Source: Poindextera sp963706385
GTDB taxonomy: Bacteria; Pseudomonadota; Alphaproteobacteria; Caulobacterales; Caulobacteraceae
Assembly (NCBI GenBank): GCA_963706385.1
Contig: OY970153.1
Location: 868,001 to 932,000, forward strand
Direction of reading: 5' to 3'
Length of the DNA stretch: 64,000 nt
Made by a program: the position numbers and the translations under genes. Shown piece by piece: positions 53,695-62,311 of the stretch. The notes under the pieces were generated by a model. It was not told the origin of the DNA, did not search any database, and saw nothing but the letters and a program-made list of their open reading frames with translations. Every line of letters begins with the position of its first letter. Within the stretch, counting starts at the first letter, position 1.

Positions 53695-54129
53695 GGACTG
53701 GCGCGGCCCCGGATGAATTCGGTTTTCGACCGACCTCGCCAAGCTCAAGCCGGTGAAGCGAGGCGTCGCGCCGCTGACTGTCGCGGCGCCTCGGCGGATG
53801 AATGCCTGTTCGGAGTTTAATAACCATGAAAGACGGCCGATCGCGTCCCGAGACTTGGCGCTGCCCGGCGCGCGCGGCGCCGCTCGCGCGACGAGTTCCT
53901 TGACTTTCAAAGCTTTCCGGCCCATCTACCGCTCGCGTGCGCTTCGGCGTCCGCCTTTCGGCGCTCCCGTCGCGTGGAGGATGCTCCGCTTTGCATCCAG
54001 CCTGTCGAGCGCCAGACCGAACGCCATAGTTTCGCCCAGGCCACGCGGGCGCCCCCCAACCGACCCGCGCTCAGCGCCGGACCGCAATGAAGCGGCCGCG
54101 TGCGCGGTTTCGCATATGAAAGACTCAAG
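53695..54129. other. Divergent gap between the membrane protein and rhlE
   Basis: A 435-base stretch. Short open frames are present but are arginine/alanine-rich and lack ribosome sites. It must contain both promoters and probably a long rhlE leader; nothing specific could be marked. Confidence 0.35.
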
Positions 54130-55500
54130 TTGACCCAATTTATTGACCTCGGCCTCGCCAAGCCAATTCTCAAGGCGCTGGCGGCCGAAGGCTATGCCGC
54201 GCCGACGCCGATCCAGGCGCAGGCCATCCCCTTCGTGCTCGCCGGGCGCGATCTTCTGGGCATCGCCCAGACCGGCACCGGCAAGACCGCCGCCTTCGCC
54301 CTGCCGATCCTGCAGCGGCTGGCGGACAATCGCAAACCCGCGCCGCGCCGCGGTTGCCGCGTGCTGGTGCTCTCGCCCACCCGCGAGTTGGCCAGCCAGA
54401 TCGCCGAAAGCTTCCGCACCTATGGCAAGCAGATCGGCGTCACCGTCGCGGTGGTGTTCGGCGGCGCCAAGTACGGGCCCCAGGTCCGCGCCCTGGCCGC
54501 CGGCGTCGACGTGCTGGTCGCCACCCCCGGCCGGCTGATCGACCACCTGGGCGAGCGCACCGCCCAACTCGGCGAGACCGAGGTGCTGGTGCTGGACGAG
54601 GCCGACCAGATGCTCGACCTCGGCTTTCTGCAACCGATCCGCCGCATCGTCAGCCATCTGCCCAAGGCGCGCCAGAACCTGTTCTTCTCGGCCACCATGC
54701 CCGGCGAGATCGGCAAGCTGGCGGCCGAGCTTCTGGTCGATCCGGCCAAGGTGTCGGTGGCGCCCCAGGCGACCACGGTCGAGAAGATCCGCCAAAACCT
54801 GATCTTCGTCGAAGCCGCCCACAAGCGCGAACTGCTGGCCGAACTGTTCGCCGACCCCAAGCTGACGCGGACCATCGTCTTCACCCGCACCAAGCGCGGC
54901 GCCGACCGGGTGGCCAAGCATCTCGACGCCGCCGGCATCGACGCCACCGCCATCCATGGCGACAAGTCCCAGGGCCAGCGCGAGCGCGCCCTGGCGGCGT
55001 TCAAGGCCGGCGATGTCCGCGCCCTGGTGGCCACCGACATCGCCGCGCGCGGGATCGACGTCGACGCGGTCAGCCACATCATCAACTTCGAGCTGCCCAA
55101 CGTGCCGGAGACCTATGTCCACCGGATCGGGCGCACCGCCCGCGCCGGGGCCGAGGGCTCGGCGATCAGCCTGTGCTGCGACGATGAGCGCGGCCTGCTG
55201 CGCGACATCGAAAAACTCACCCGCCAGTCGATCCCCTCCGCCGACCGCCGGCGCGACCGCTCGCTGGCGCTGATGGCCGCGGCCAACGGCAGCGCCGGCG
55301 GCGAGGATCGCGCGGACAAGCGGCCTCGCGGCCAACAGCCGCGCGGACGCGGCGGCCCGGGCGGCGGCAAGGCCGGCTCGCAGCCGCCGCGCCGGCCTCA
55401 GGCCAATGCGGGCGCGCCGCGTTCGGGTTCGGGCCGGCCGCGACGCGGCAATCGTCCGGGCCGCAACGGCGGCGCCGGCCACTCCGGCGCCCAGGCTTAG
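54130..55500 (+). CDS. rhlE: DEAD-box RNA helicase RhlE
   Basis: A 456-residue ATP-dependent RNA helicase. Q-motif region PTPIQAQAIP, Walker A AQTGTGKT, PTRELASQI, VLDEADQMLD, FSATMP, and the C-terminal ATDIAARGIDV and HRIGRTARAG. It ends in a Gly/Arg/Pro-rich basic tail of about 90 residues, as in RhlE. The TTG at 54130 begins TQFIDLGLAKP, matching RhlE starts; a GTG ten codons earlier is possible. Role: ribosome assembly and RNA turnover, often at low temperature. Confidence 0.92.
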   Translation: MTQFIDLGLAKPILKALAAEGYAAPTPIQAQAIPFVLAGRDLLGIAQTGTGKTAAFALPILQRLADNRKPAPRRGCRVLVLSPTRELASQIAESFRTYGKQIGVTVAVVFGGAKYGPQVRALAAGVDVLVATPGRLIDHLGERTAQLGETEVLVLDEADQMLDLGFLQPIRRIVSHLPKARQNLFFSATMPGEIGKLAAELLVDPAKVSVAPQATTVEKIRQNLIFVEAAHKRELLAELFADPKLTRTIVFTRTKRGADRVAKHLDAAGIDATAIHGDKSQGQRERALAAFKAGDVRALVATDIAARGIDVDAVSHIINFELPNVPETYVHRIGRTARAGAEGSAISLCCDDERGLLRDIEKLTRQSIPSADRRRDRSLALMAAANGSAGGEDRADKRPRGQQPRGRGGPGGGKAGSQPPRRPQANAGAPRSGSGRPRRGNRPGRNGGAGHSGAQA

Positions 55501-55507
55501 AATAATA

Positions 55508-55544
55508 AAGGGCCGCTCGGCGCTTCATCGCCTGAGCGGCCCTT
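55508..55544. terminator. Bidirectional hairpin between rhlE and the TadG-like gene
   Basis: An 11-bp stem AAGGGCCGCTC/GAGCGGCCCTT with a 15-base loop, between two convergent genes. On the minus strand it is followed by TATTATT. It can serve both transcripts. Confidence 0.7.
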
Positions 55545-55591
55545 GAACGTCCTGGCCGAGGCCGGGATGACGCGTCCGGCGCCCCGCCGCC

Positions 55592-57247
55592 TCACGTGGT
55601 GTTGTTCGGGAGCAGGCGCGGCTGAGTCAGGGTCATCGACAGGTTGGTGAACAGCGTGACCAGATTCGAAATTGAATTCGCGCCCGGACAGACCACGCCG
55701 TTGGCGCCATCGGAATAGAACTTCGTCGCATCCGGAAGCATCCCCTGACTAGCCGCTATGTCCTGCATCGTCGTGCAGGAAGACAGTCCCGCGAGCGTTC
55801 CCCCCGTTACATCGGTGGTGCAGGTGCTTGAGCCGCCAGTGGCCGTCGAGGCGCCGTAGGCGATCGAATAGACCCAGGTTCCCGCGTTGGCGGCGGCCTG
55901 GGCCGCGGCGATCGCCTGCTGGCACTGGTCGGTGTTCTGGGTGAACGACTGGCCGTTCAAGGTGATGTTGTTCGCCGCCGTCAGCGACTTGGGACTACCA
56001 CTCGAACCCACGGTCTGCGACTTGCTGACCTGATAGGTGCCCGTTCCGCCGGTTCCCGATATCAGGCCGGTGATGGTGGTCCCCGCCGCCACGCCCGTCC
56101 CGGTGATCGCCTGTCCGACCGCCAGCGGTCCTTCCTGCGAGGTCGTGGACGACGCCGCGCACCCCTTCGGACAGGACGTCACGGTCAGGGTGGTGCCGGA
56201 GATGTATCCGCTCACGTCCGTCTGAGCCTTGCTGGAATTGGCGCCGCCGTCGCTGAGGAAGATGATCACGTTCTGGGTATGCGGCGCGGCGAAGCTGACG
56301 AGCGCCGCCTGCGCCGCGTTGATCGCCTCGGCGTAGTAGGTCGCCTGTCCGCCCGGCGCCGTCACGCCCGAACTGCACCCGGCGCCGCCGGTCGCCAGCA
56401 CGATGTTCGAGCTGCTGTTCAAGGTCTTCGACGTGCTGGAGGTCTTGAAATTGTTGCTCCCGCTGAGACCGACGACCTGATAGACTGGAGAATTGCCGTA
56501 GGTCTGGATGTCCGATGACGGCATGGTCTTGCCGCAGGTGTAGTTGTTGCTGGCGTCACTTGCATTCACCATGCCCGGAAAGGTCATCAGGCCGACATAG
56601 TCCAGAGACGGATTCAGGCCGGACAGCAGCGCCTGAACCCCCGCCAGAGCGCACTGCTCTCTGGAGGAGGAGCCTCCGAGCCCGCAGCCGGGGTCAGTCG
56701 TGCTTGACATGGACGCGGTGGTGTCCAGCACGATCATGATGTTGAGCATTTGCGCCATGCCGCCCTTGGCGCTCGCGGTCGAGGTCGCCGAGACCGTGAA
56801 GGGCTGCACACCCAGAACCTGGGCGAACCACAGCGGCACGGTCGCCTGCTGGCGCACCACGATGGCGTTCGCCGAATCGGATCCGGTGCACGAGACGCCG
56901 GTGGACGACAGGCACTTCAGCACCGGATAGCCGCTGACCATGGTGGCGGTGATGCCGGGGATGGCGTTCATGTCGCCGGTCGCCGAGCTATACGAGGTCG
57001 CCGTGGTGATCGCCTTGCCGGGCGTGCCGGTGCAGCAGTTGATGTCCTGGGCGCCGGCCAGCGCGGCCGCGTCCGTCGACGCCTGCAACTGGCGCTGAAC
57101 GGCGAGGACATGGCCGACGTCGACCACGAACCCGGTGAATCCAACCAATCCGACCATCGAAAAGGCGACGATCATCGCGGTCACGCCGCGTCGGTCACGC
57201 CGAAAACCGCGGATGAACGAGGTGAGGGAGGACATTGTCCGTCTCAT
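55592..57247 (-). CDS. TadG-like pilus assembly protein with vWA domain
   Basis: A 551-residue protein. The N-terminal TadE/G-type segment is RRGVTAMIVAFSMVGLVGFT with FVVDVGHVLAVQRQLQASTD and DAAALAGA; a vWA domain follows (LNIMIVLDTTASM, a MIDAS DxTxS form; IIFLSDGGAN). Within vWA, at about residues 350-430, there is a glycine/threonine-rich insert (GTTLTV, AVGQAITGTGVAAGTTITGL, GTGGTGTYQVS) like phage fibre repeats. The start at 57247 overlaps the upstream stop by ATGA. Role: periplasmic or surface component linked to Flp pili; the rest of a tad locus is absent. Confidence 0.82.
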   Translation of the reverse strand: MRRTMSSLTSFIRGFRRDRRGVTAMIVAFSMVGLVGFTGFVVDVGHVLAVQRQLQASTDAAALAGAQDINCCTGTPGKAITTATSYSSATGDMNAIPGITATMVSGYPVLKCLSSTGVSCTGSDSANAIVVRQQATVPLWFAQVLGVQPFTVSATSTASAKGGMAQMLNIMIVLDTTASMSSTTDPGCGLGGSSSREQCALAGVQALLSGLNPSLDYVGLMTFPGMVNASDASNNYTCGKTMPSSDIQTYGNSPVYQVVGLSGSNNFKTSSTSKTLNSSSNIVLATGGAGCSSGVTAPGGQATYYAEAINAAQAALVSFAAPHTQNVIIFLSDGGANSSKAQTDVSGYISGTTLTVTSCPKGCAASSTTSQEGPLAVGQAITGTGVAAGTTITGLISGTGGTGTYQVSKSQTVGSSGSPKSLTAANNITLNGQSFTQNTDQCQQAIAAAQAAANAGTWVYSIAYGASTATGGSSTCTTDVTGGTLAGLSSCTTMQDIAASQGMLPDATKFYSDGANGVVCPGANSISNLVTLFTNLSMTLTQPRLLPNNTT

Positions 57248-57738
57248 TCTATGCGCTCCGTTGATTGGGATGACAGGACGCAACTCGGGGCGTAGTTGAC
57301 GCCCATGATGGAAAGATCGCAGGGATAGGTCGCCGTCACACTCGCCGCCAACCCCATCGCGGCGGAAAGCGCGGTCGCGCAATTGGAATCATTGGTACAA
57401 GCCGTGCCGTTGACCGTCATGGTTATGGTAATACTTGCTTTCGTAAGATTAGCCGCCGAAGACGTGACCGCGCTGTTTGTGTCCGTCCAAGGCGTCGAGG
57501 CCGAACCTGCATTCACGCGACTGATGGCTAATTGCCTGGCCCCCGATCTTACACCATCCGATAACTCAATGTAATTGTTCAGCACGATCCCGAACTTGAC
57601 GATGCCAAACAGCATAAGCAACAGGACAGGCGCGATCAGCCCGAACTCGACCGCCGGTGAACCGGATTGGTCGTTCCAAACTTCGCGCCAAAAACGATTC
57701 ATGACGTCAGCCAGTGCTGCAATATAGTTTCGTCGCAT
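57244..57738 (-). CDS. TadE-like pilus assembly protein
   Basis: A 164-residue protein with the TadE pattern: DQSGSPAVEFGLIAPVLLLM followed by FGIVKFGIVLNNYIELSDGV and a periplasmic C-terminal half with four Cys. TadE pseudopilins support Flp pilus assembly. The start at 57738 has a weak ribosome site; an ATG at 57702 (MNRFWREVW) is an alternative. It is coupled to the TadG-like gene. Confidence 0.82.
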   Translation of the reverse strand: MRRNYIAALADVMNRFWREVWNDQSGSPAVEFGLIAPVLLLMLFGIVKFGIVLNNYIELSDGVRSGARQLAISRVNAGSASTPWTDTNSAVTSSAANLTKASITITMTVNGTACTNDSNCATALSAAMGLAASVTATYPCDLSIMGVNYAPSCVLSSQSTERIE

Positions 57739-57803
57739 TAACGATGAGATCCAGCGACGTATCGGGCATGTATCGAGATTTCATCTTATTCTATCCAACC
57801 TCT

Positions 57804-57851
57804 CACGAGGTCGGCTAATTTTCTGTTCACGAGATAGGCTAATTTTTTGTT
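57804..57851. repeat. Perfectly adjacent 24-bp tandem duplication in a promoter gap
   Basis: Copies at 57804-57827 and 57828-57851 differ at three positions; each contains GGCTAATTTT. They lie 66 bases before the TadE-like start and 157 bases before the crotonase start. They may be a two-site operator. Confidence 0.6.
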
Positions 57852-58008
57852 GCCGTGCTCGCCTGAAACAGTCCGATCGGCTTGCCGGCGGGCGGCCTTT
57901 CGCTGAACGCACGTTTTGTCGGGACCGACGGTCCTGGGTCGACGCAACGGCCGGCGAAGGCCTAAGCTTGACGCCCGAGCCAGCCTCGATCTCCAGACCA
58001 GGGCCCCG

Positions 58009-58821
58009 ATGACCGAAACCGACCGCTATGCGAAATACACGCGGCTGATCCTCGATCGGCCGCATCCCAAGGTGCTGCGCATCCGCCTCGACAACGGCAA
58101 GATGAACACCGCCGACCACCGGATGCACCGGGAGCTGGCGGAGATCTGGAACGACGTCGACGCCGACGACGAGATCAACGCGGCGATCATCACCGGCAAT
58201 GACCGCGTGTTCTCCGCCGGCGGCGATTTCGCCATGGTCGAGGATCTGATGAACGACGCCGACGCGCGGGCGCGCGGGTGGAAAGAGGCGCGCGCGATCG
58301 TCTACAACCTGATCAACTGCAACAAGCCGGTGGTCAGCGCCATGCGCGGCGTGGCCGTGGGCGCCGGGCTGGTCACCGGCGTTCTCGCCGACATTTCGAT
58401 CGCCAGCAAGGACTGCCGGATCATCGACGGGCACACCCGGCTTGGCGTCGCCGCCGGCGACCACGCCGCGATCATCTGGCCGCTGCTCATCGGCATGGCG
58501 CGGGCCAAATACTATCTGCTGCTGTGCGATCAGCTGCTTGGCGCGGAAGCGGCCGAGATCGGCCTGATCAGCCTGGCGGTCGAGGACGGCGAACTGGACG
58601 ACAAGGCCGTCGAGATCGCGACCCGGCTGGCGACCGGCGCCCAGGGCGCGATCCGCTGGACCAAGCATTCGCTAAACAACTGGCTTCGCCAGATGGGCCC
58701 GACGTTCGACGCCTCGCTGGCGCTCGAATTCCTCGGCTTCGCCAGTCAGGAGCCCCGGGAAGGGGTGCGCTCGCACCGCGAGAAGCGCGCGCCGCGGTGG
58801 CCTGAAAGCAGCCCGCTCTAA
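58009..58821 (+). CDS. Enoyl-CoA hydratase/isomerase (crotonase) family protein, copy 1
   Basis: A 270-residue crotonase. Oxyanion-hole segments are VFSAGGDFAMVEDL and GVAVGAGLVTGVLADISIAS; the catalytic Glu region reads HTRLGVAAGDHAAIIWPL and lacks one of the usual two glutamates. The ATG at 58009 is in a run of AGGG. It may be an isomerase, hydrolase or decarboxylase rather than a hydratase. It converges on the SDR gene. Confidence 0.87.
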   Translation: MTETDRYAKYTRLILDRPHPKVLRIRLDNGKMNTADHRMHRELAEIWNDVDADDEINAAIITGNDRVFSAGGDFAMVEDLMNDADARARGWKEARAIVYNLINCNKPVVSAMRGVAVGAGLVTGVLADISIASKDCRIIDGHTRLGVAAGDHAAIIWPLLIGMARAKYYLLLCDQLLGAEAAEIGLISLAVEDGELDDKAVEIATRLATGAQGAIRWTKHSLNNWLRQMGPTFDASLALEFLGFASQEPREGVRSHREKRAPRWPESSPL

Positions 58822-58837
58822 CCGAGCCGACCTTGGC

Positions 58838-59596
58838 TCAAGCCATGGTCAGGCCGCCGGAGATGCTGATGGTCTGGCCGGTCATGAACGGCGCCTCGTC
58901 GCTCAGCAGGAAGGCGATCATGCCGGCGTAGTCGTCGGGCCGGCCCAGGCGGCGCAGCGGTATCGCCTTCGCCAGGCTCTCCGCCAGCCGGTCTCCGCCT
59001 GGCATCGCCTTGGCGAAGTCGCTGAACAGGGGGGTGTCCGTGGGACCCGGACAGAGCGCGTTGAGCGTCACGCCCGTCCGCGCCAGTTCGCGCGCCAACG
59101 TCTTGGTGAACGCGATGACCCCGCCCTTGCAGGCGGCGTAGACCGACTCCCCCGACGAGCCGACCCGGCCCGCGTCGGACGCGACATTGACCACCCGGCC
59201 GGCCCCGCGCTCGGCCATGCCGCGCACGACGACGTGGTGCATCACCAGCGGGCCATGCAGGTTGACGCGAATGATCCTTTCCCAGACGGCGGGGTCGCTA
59301 TCCAGGAACAGGCTCGCCGAATCCCAGCCGGCGACGTTCGCCAGCCCCTGGGTGGGGCCGAACTCGGCCTCGAACGCGCCATGCGCCGCGGCGACCTGAT
59401 CGCGGTCGCCGATGTCGACCCGGTAGGCCTTGGCCCGCCCGGCGCCGGCCTGTTCCGCCGTGGCGGCCGCGCCGCGCGCGTCGATGTCGAATATGCCGAC
59501 GAGCGCCCCCTCCCGCGCGAGGCGCAACGCCGCCTCCCGGCCGATCCCGCTCGCCCCGCCGGTCAGAATGATCCGCTTGCCGCTCAGCCCTCGCAT
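58838..59596 (-). CDS. SDR-family oxidoreductase
   Basis: A 252-residue classical SDR: TGGASGIG, NVAG (in place of NNAG), YAACK and the C-terminal FMTGQTISISGGLTMA. It looks like 2-hydroxycyclohexane-carboxyl-CoA or 3-oxoacyl reductase-type enzymes. It follows the GMC gene by nine bases and is probably co-transcribed with it, so the two may oxidise the same substrate family stepwise. Confidence 0.88.
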   Translation of the reverse strand: MRGLSGKRIILTGGASGIGREAALRLAREGALVGIFDIDARGAAATAEQAGAGRAKAYRVDIGDRDQVAAAHGAFEAEFGPTQGLANVAGWDSASLFLDSDPAVWERIIRVNLHGPLVMHHVVVRGMAERGAGRVVNVASDAGRVGSSGESVYAACKGGVIAFTKTLARELARTGVTLNALCPGPTDTPLFSDFAKAMPGGDRLAESLAKAIPLRRLGRPDDYAGMIAFLLSDEAPFMTGQTISISGGLTMA

Positions 59597-59605
59597 GGAC
59601 GCCCC

Positions 59606-61255
59606 CTAGGCGGCATCGCCACACACCGGCGCCTCGTCGGCGGGCGGGGCCGCGCGGCCGAGGATCAGGTCGGCGGCCTTTTCCGCGATCATGATCGTCG
59701 GGGCGTTGGTGTTGCCACCGACCAGCGTCGGCATCACCGAGGCGTCGACCACGCGCAGGGCCTCGATCCCGATCACCTTCAGCTTGTCGTCGACCACCGC
59801 CAGGCCATCGCCCGCCGCGCCCATCCGGCAGGTTCCGACCGGGTGGTAGATGGTCTCCGCCCCGCGCCGGATCCAGGCGTCGATCTCGGCGTCGCTTTGG
59901 ACGTCCGGTCCGGGGAACAGTTCGGCGCCGGCGATCGCCTTCAGCGAGGCCTGTTCGGCCAGTTGGCGGACCATCTTGACGCCTTCGCGCAGCGCGCGTC
60001 GGTCCTCCTCGCTCGACAGGTAGTTGGCCCGGATCGCCGGATCGTCGAACGGATCGGCCGAACGCAGGCCGATCTCGCCGCGGCTTTCCGGCCGAAGCTG
60101 ACAGACGTGGATGGTGAAGCCGTCCTTTTCCACCAGGGTCTTGCCGTGGTCCTGCATGATCGCCATCACGCAGTGCAGTTGCAGGTCCGGCCGGTCGAGA
60201 TCGGGCCGCGACTTCAGGAACGCGCCCGCCTCCAGGAAGTTCTGCCGCCCCGGCCCCTGGCCGCGCAGCATGTAGTTGATCCCGGTGAGCAGACGCCTCA
60301 GCCCCCTGTTGTAGGAAAAGGCCGAGGACACCCCCGGCGTCTCCCACGACAGGGTCATGTCCAGGTGGTCCTGCAGGTTCTTGCCGACCCCCTTCAGCGG
60401 ATGGACCACGTTGACGCCGGCGGCGTTGAGTTCGTCCGGATCGCCGATTCCCGAAAGCTGCAGCACCTGGGGCGACTGCGCCGCGCCGGTGCAGACCAGC
60501 ACCTCGGCGTTGGCGTACGCCACCCGTTTGACCCTACCCTTGCCTTGCGCGAACTCGACGCCGATCGCCCGGCCCTTTTCGATCAGGATCTTGGTGGTGC
60601 GGGCCTCGACCTCGCAGGTCAGGTTCGGACGCTGGCCCAGTATGGGATGGAGATAGCCGGCCGCGGCGCTCCAGCGGCGGCCGTCGCGGATGGTCAGTTG
60701 GTAGGGGCCGAAACCTTCCTGCTGGAAGCCGTTGAAATCAGGGGTCAGCTTGTGCCCGGCCTCGGCCCCGGCGGCGATGAAGCGGGAATAGATCGGGCTG
60801 GGCGAGGCGGCCTTGGAGACATACAGCGGCCCGTCCGAGCCATGGTAGGCGTCGCCGCCGTCCTGGAAGGTTTCCGAGCGTTTGAAATAGGGCAGCACCT
60901 CGGCGTAGGACCAGCCGCGCAGGCCCATCTGGCCCCACTGGTCGTAGTCGCGCGGGTGGCCGCGGATGTAGATCATGCCGTTGATCGAGGACGAGCCGCC
61001 CCAGCCCTTGCCCCTGGGCCACCACAGCCGCCGCCCGTCCAGATTCGCCTCCGGCTCGGTCCAGAAGCCCCAGTTGTAGGGCCCCTTGGCCTGCAACAGC
61101 GCCCCCGCCCCGGCCGGCATCCGCACGAGGAGCGAATTGTCCTTGCCGCCGGCCTCCAGCAGCAGGACCCGGGTCTTGGGATCGGCGCTCAGCCGGTTGG
61201 CCAGCACGCAGCCGGCCGAGCCGGCCCCGATGATGATGTAGTCGTAGCGGTCCAA
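59606..61255 (-). CDS. GMC-family FAD oxidoreductase, copy 2
   Basis: A 549-residue flavoprotein with IIGAGSAGCVLANRLS, WPRGKGWGGSSSINGMIYIR, SGIGDPDELNAAGV, and HPVGTCRMG with NTNAPTIMIAEKAAD. It starts with TTG at 61255 after GAGGA. It is a choline dehydrogenase-like alcohol oxidase/dehydrogenase, paralogous to the gene at 49793. Upstream lie two long hairpins. Confidence 0.9.
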   Translation of the reverse strand: MDRYDYIIIGAGSAGCVLANRLSADPKTRVLLLEAGGKDNSLLVRMPAGAGALLQAKGPYNWGFWTEPEANLDGRRLWWPRGKGWGGSSSINGMIYIRGHPRDYDQWGQMGLRGWSYAEVLPYFKRSETFQDGGDAYHGSDGPLYVSKAASPSPIYSRFIAAGAEAGHKLTPDFNGFQQEGFGPYQLTIRDGRRWSAAAGYLHPILGQRPNLTCEVEARTTKILIEKGRAIGVEFAQGKGRVKRVAYANAEVLVCTGAAQSPQVLQLSGIGDPDELNAAGVNVVHPLKGVGKNLQDHLDMTLSWETPGVSSAFSYNRGLRRLLTGINYMLRGQGPGRQNFLEAGAFLKSRPDLDRPDLQLHCVMAIMQDHGKTLVEKDGFTIHVCQLRPESRGEIGLRSADPFDDPAIRANYLSSEEDRRALREGVKMVRQLAEQASLKAIAGAELFPGPDVQSDAEIDAWIRRGAETIYHPVGTCRMGAAGDGLAVVDDKLKVIGIEALRVVDASVMPTLVGGNTNAPTIMIAEKAADLILGRAAPPADEAPVCGDAA

Positions 61256-61381
61256 GGGGTCCTCGTCGGGCCAGGGTTTCGTCGGTCGGCCATGCTGGCG
61301 CGCCGCGCGGCCGGGCGCAAGCAGCCTGACGCCCGCGTCATTTTCGCGACGCGGAGCCAGTCGCGGACGGAGTCAGCCCTC

Positions 61382-61434
61382 TAGTGGATCGTAGCAAACG
61401 GATGGTTCCCATCCGTTTGTGGTCCGATCCACTA
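61382..61434. repeat. Compound hairpin A with core CAAACGGATG
   Basis: Outer arms TAGTGGATCG/CGATCCACTA (10 bp) and inner arms CAAACGGATGG/CCATCCGTTTG (11 bp) with a TTC loop. It shares its core with hairpin B and both end in CCACTA. It resembles a repetitive extragenic palindrome. Confidence 0.8.
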
Positions 61435-61447
61435 AATTCAAACGCTT

Positions 61448-61496
61448 GTGGTGCGTCTCAAACGGATGCGGGAGGCATCCGTTTGAGTCGCACCAC
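61448..61496. repeat. Compound hairpin B with the same core
   Basis: Outer arms GTGGTGCG/CGCACCAC (8 bp) and inner arms CTCAAACGGATGC/GCATCCGTTTGAG (13 bp) around GGGAG. The hairpin ends at the crotonase stop codon (TAG at 61498-61496), so it directly follows that gene and may also stop or protect its message. Confidence 0.8.
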
Positions 61497-62278
61497 TAGC
61501 GCCCCTTCCATTGCGGCGCGCGCTTCTGCGAGAAGGCCAGCGGGCCCTCGACGAAGTCCTCGGACTTGAACAGGCCCGCCACCGCCGGATAGCGGCCCTG
61601 GGCGGTCATCGCCGCCTCCAGGCTCGGCTCGTCCAGCCCCTTCATCACCGCTTCCTTGGACGCGCGGATCGACATCGGGCTGCATTCGCAGATCAGCCCC
61701 GCCCAGCGATTGGCCGCCGCCATCACCTCACCCGGCGCGACCACCTCGTTGACGAAGCCCAACTCCTGGCCTTCACGCGCCGAGACTCGGCGGGCGGTCA
61801 GGATCATGCCCATCGCCCGCTTCAGGCCGATCTGGCGCGGCAGGCGGTGCACCCCGCCGGCCAGGGCCGCCAGGCCCACCTTCGGTTCGGGCAAGGCGAA
61901 GACGGCGGCCTCCGAGGCGATGATCAGATCGCAGGCGAGCGCGATCTCGAAACCACCGCCCATGGCCACGCCATTGACCGCCGCGATCACCGGCTTGTTC
62001 AGGTCGTGCCGGTTGGTCAGGCCCGCGAAGCCGGAGGCCGGCGAGCCTCGCTTGCCGCCGGCGGCCTGGTATTTGAGGTCGTTGCCGGCGGAGAAGGCGC
62101 GCTCGCCCGCGCCGGTGACGATGGCGACCCACTGCGCCGGATCGGCGGCGAAGGCGTCGAACACCTCGCCCAGCTCGAAGTGGGCGGGCGCGTGCAGCGC
62201 GTTCATCACCTCGGGCCGGTTCAGGGTGATGGTGGTGACCGGTCCGGCGCGATCGACGCGGACGAATTCATAGGCCAT
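61496..62278 (-). CDS. Enoyl-CoA hydratase-related (crotonase) protein, copy 2
   Basis: A 260-residue crotonase with both catalytic regions: AFSAGNDLKYQAAGG and NGVAMGGGFEIALACDLIIA for the oxyanion hole, and ALPEPKVGLAALAGGVHRLP for the glutamates. It looks like carnitinyl-CoA dehydratase-type hydratases. It would hydrate an unsaturated acyl-CoA, possibly a phenylpropenoyl-CoA. Its stop lies at the edge of hairpin B. Confidence 0.9.
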   Translation of the reverse strand: MAYEFVRVDRAGPVTTITLNRPEVMNALHAPAHFELGEVFDAFAADPAQWVAIVTGAGERAFSAGNDLKYQAAGGKRGSPASGFAGLTNRHDLNKPVIAAVNGVAMGGGFEIALACDLIIASEAAVFALPEPKVGLAALAGGVHRLPRQIGLKRAMGMILTARRVSAREGQELGFVNEVVAPGEVMAAANRWAGLICECSPMSIRASKEAVMKGLDEPSLEAAMTAQGRYPAVAGLFKSEDFVEGPLAFSQKRAPQWKGR

Positions 62279-62311
62279 GGCGTTTCTCTCCCGTTGCCGT
62301 GTTGTGTTGCC

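Noticed and set aside
54100..54129. GTG start ten codons before the chosen rhlE start
   Set aside because: The TQFIDLGL opening at the TTG matches the usual RhlE N-terminus; the extension adds no family sequence, although it cannot be excluded.
57781..58668. A 295-codon minus-strand frame over the first crotonase gene
   Set aside because: Antisense shadow with low-complexity composition; the plus-strand crotonase has clear oxyanion-hole motifs.
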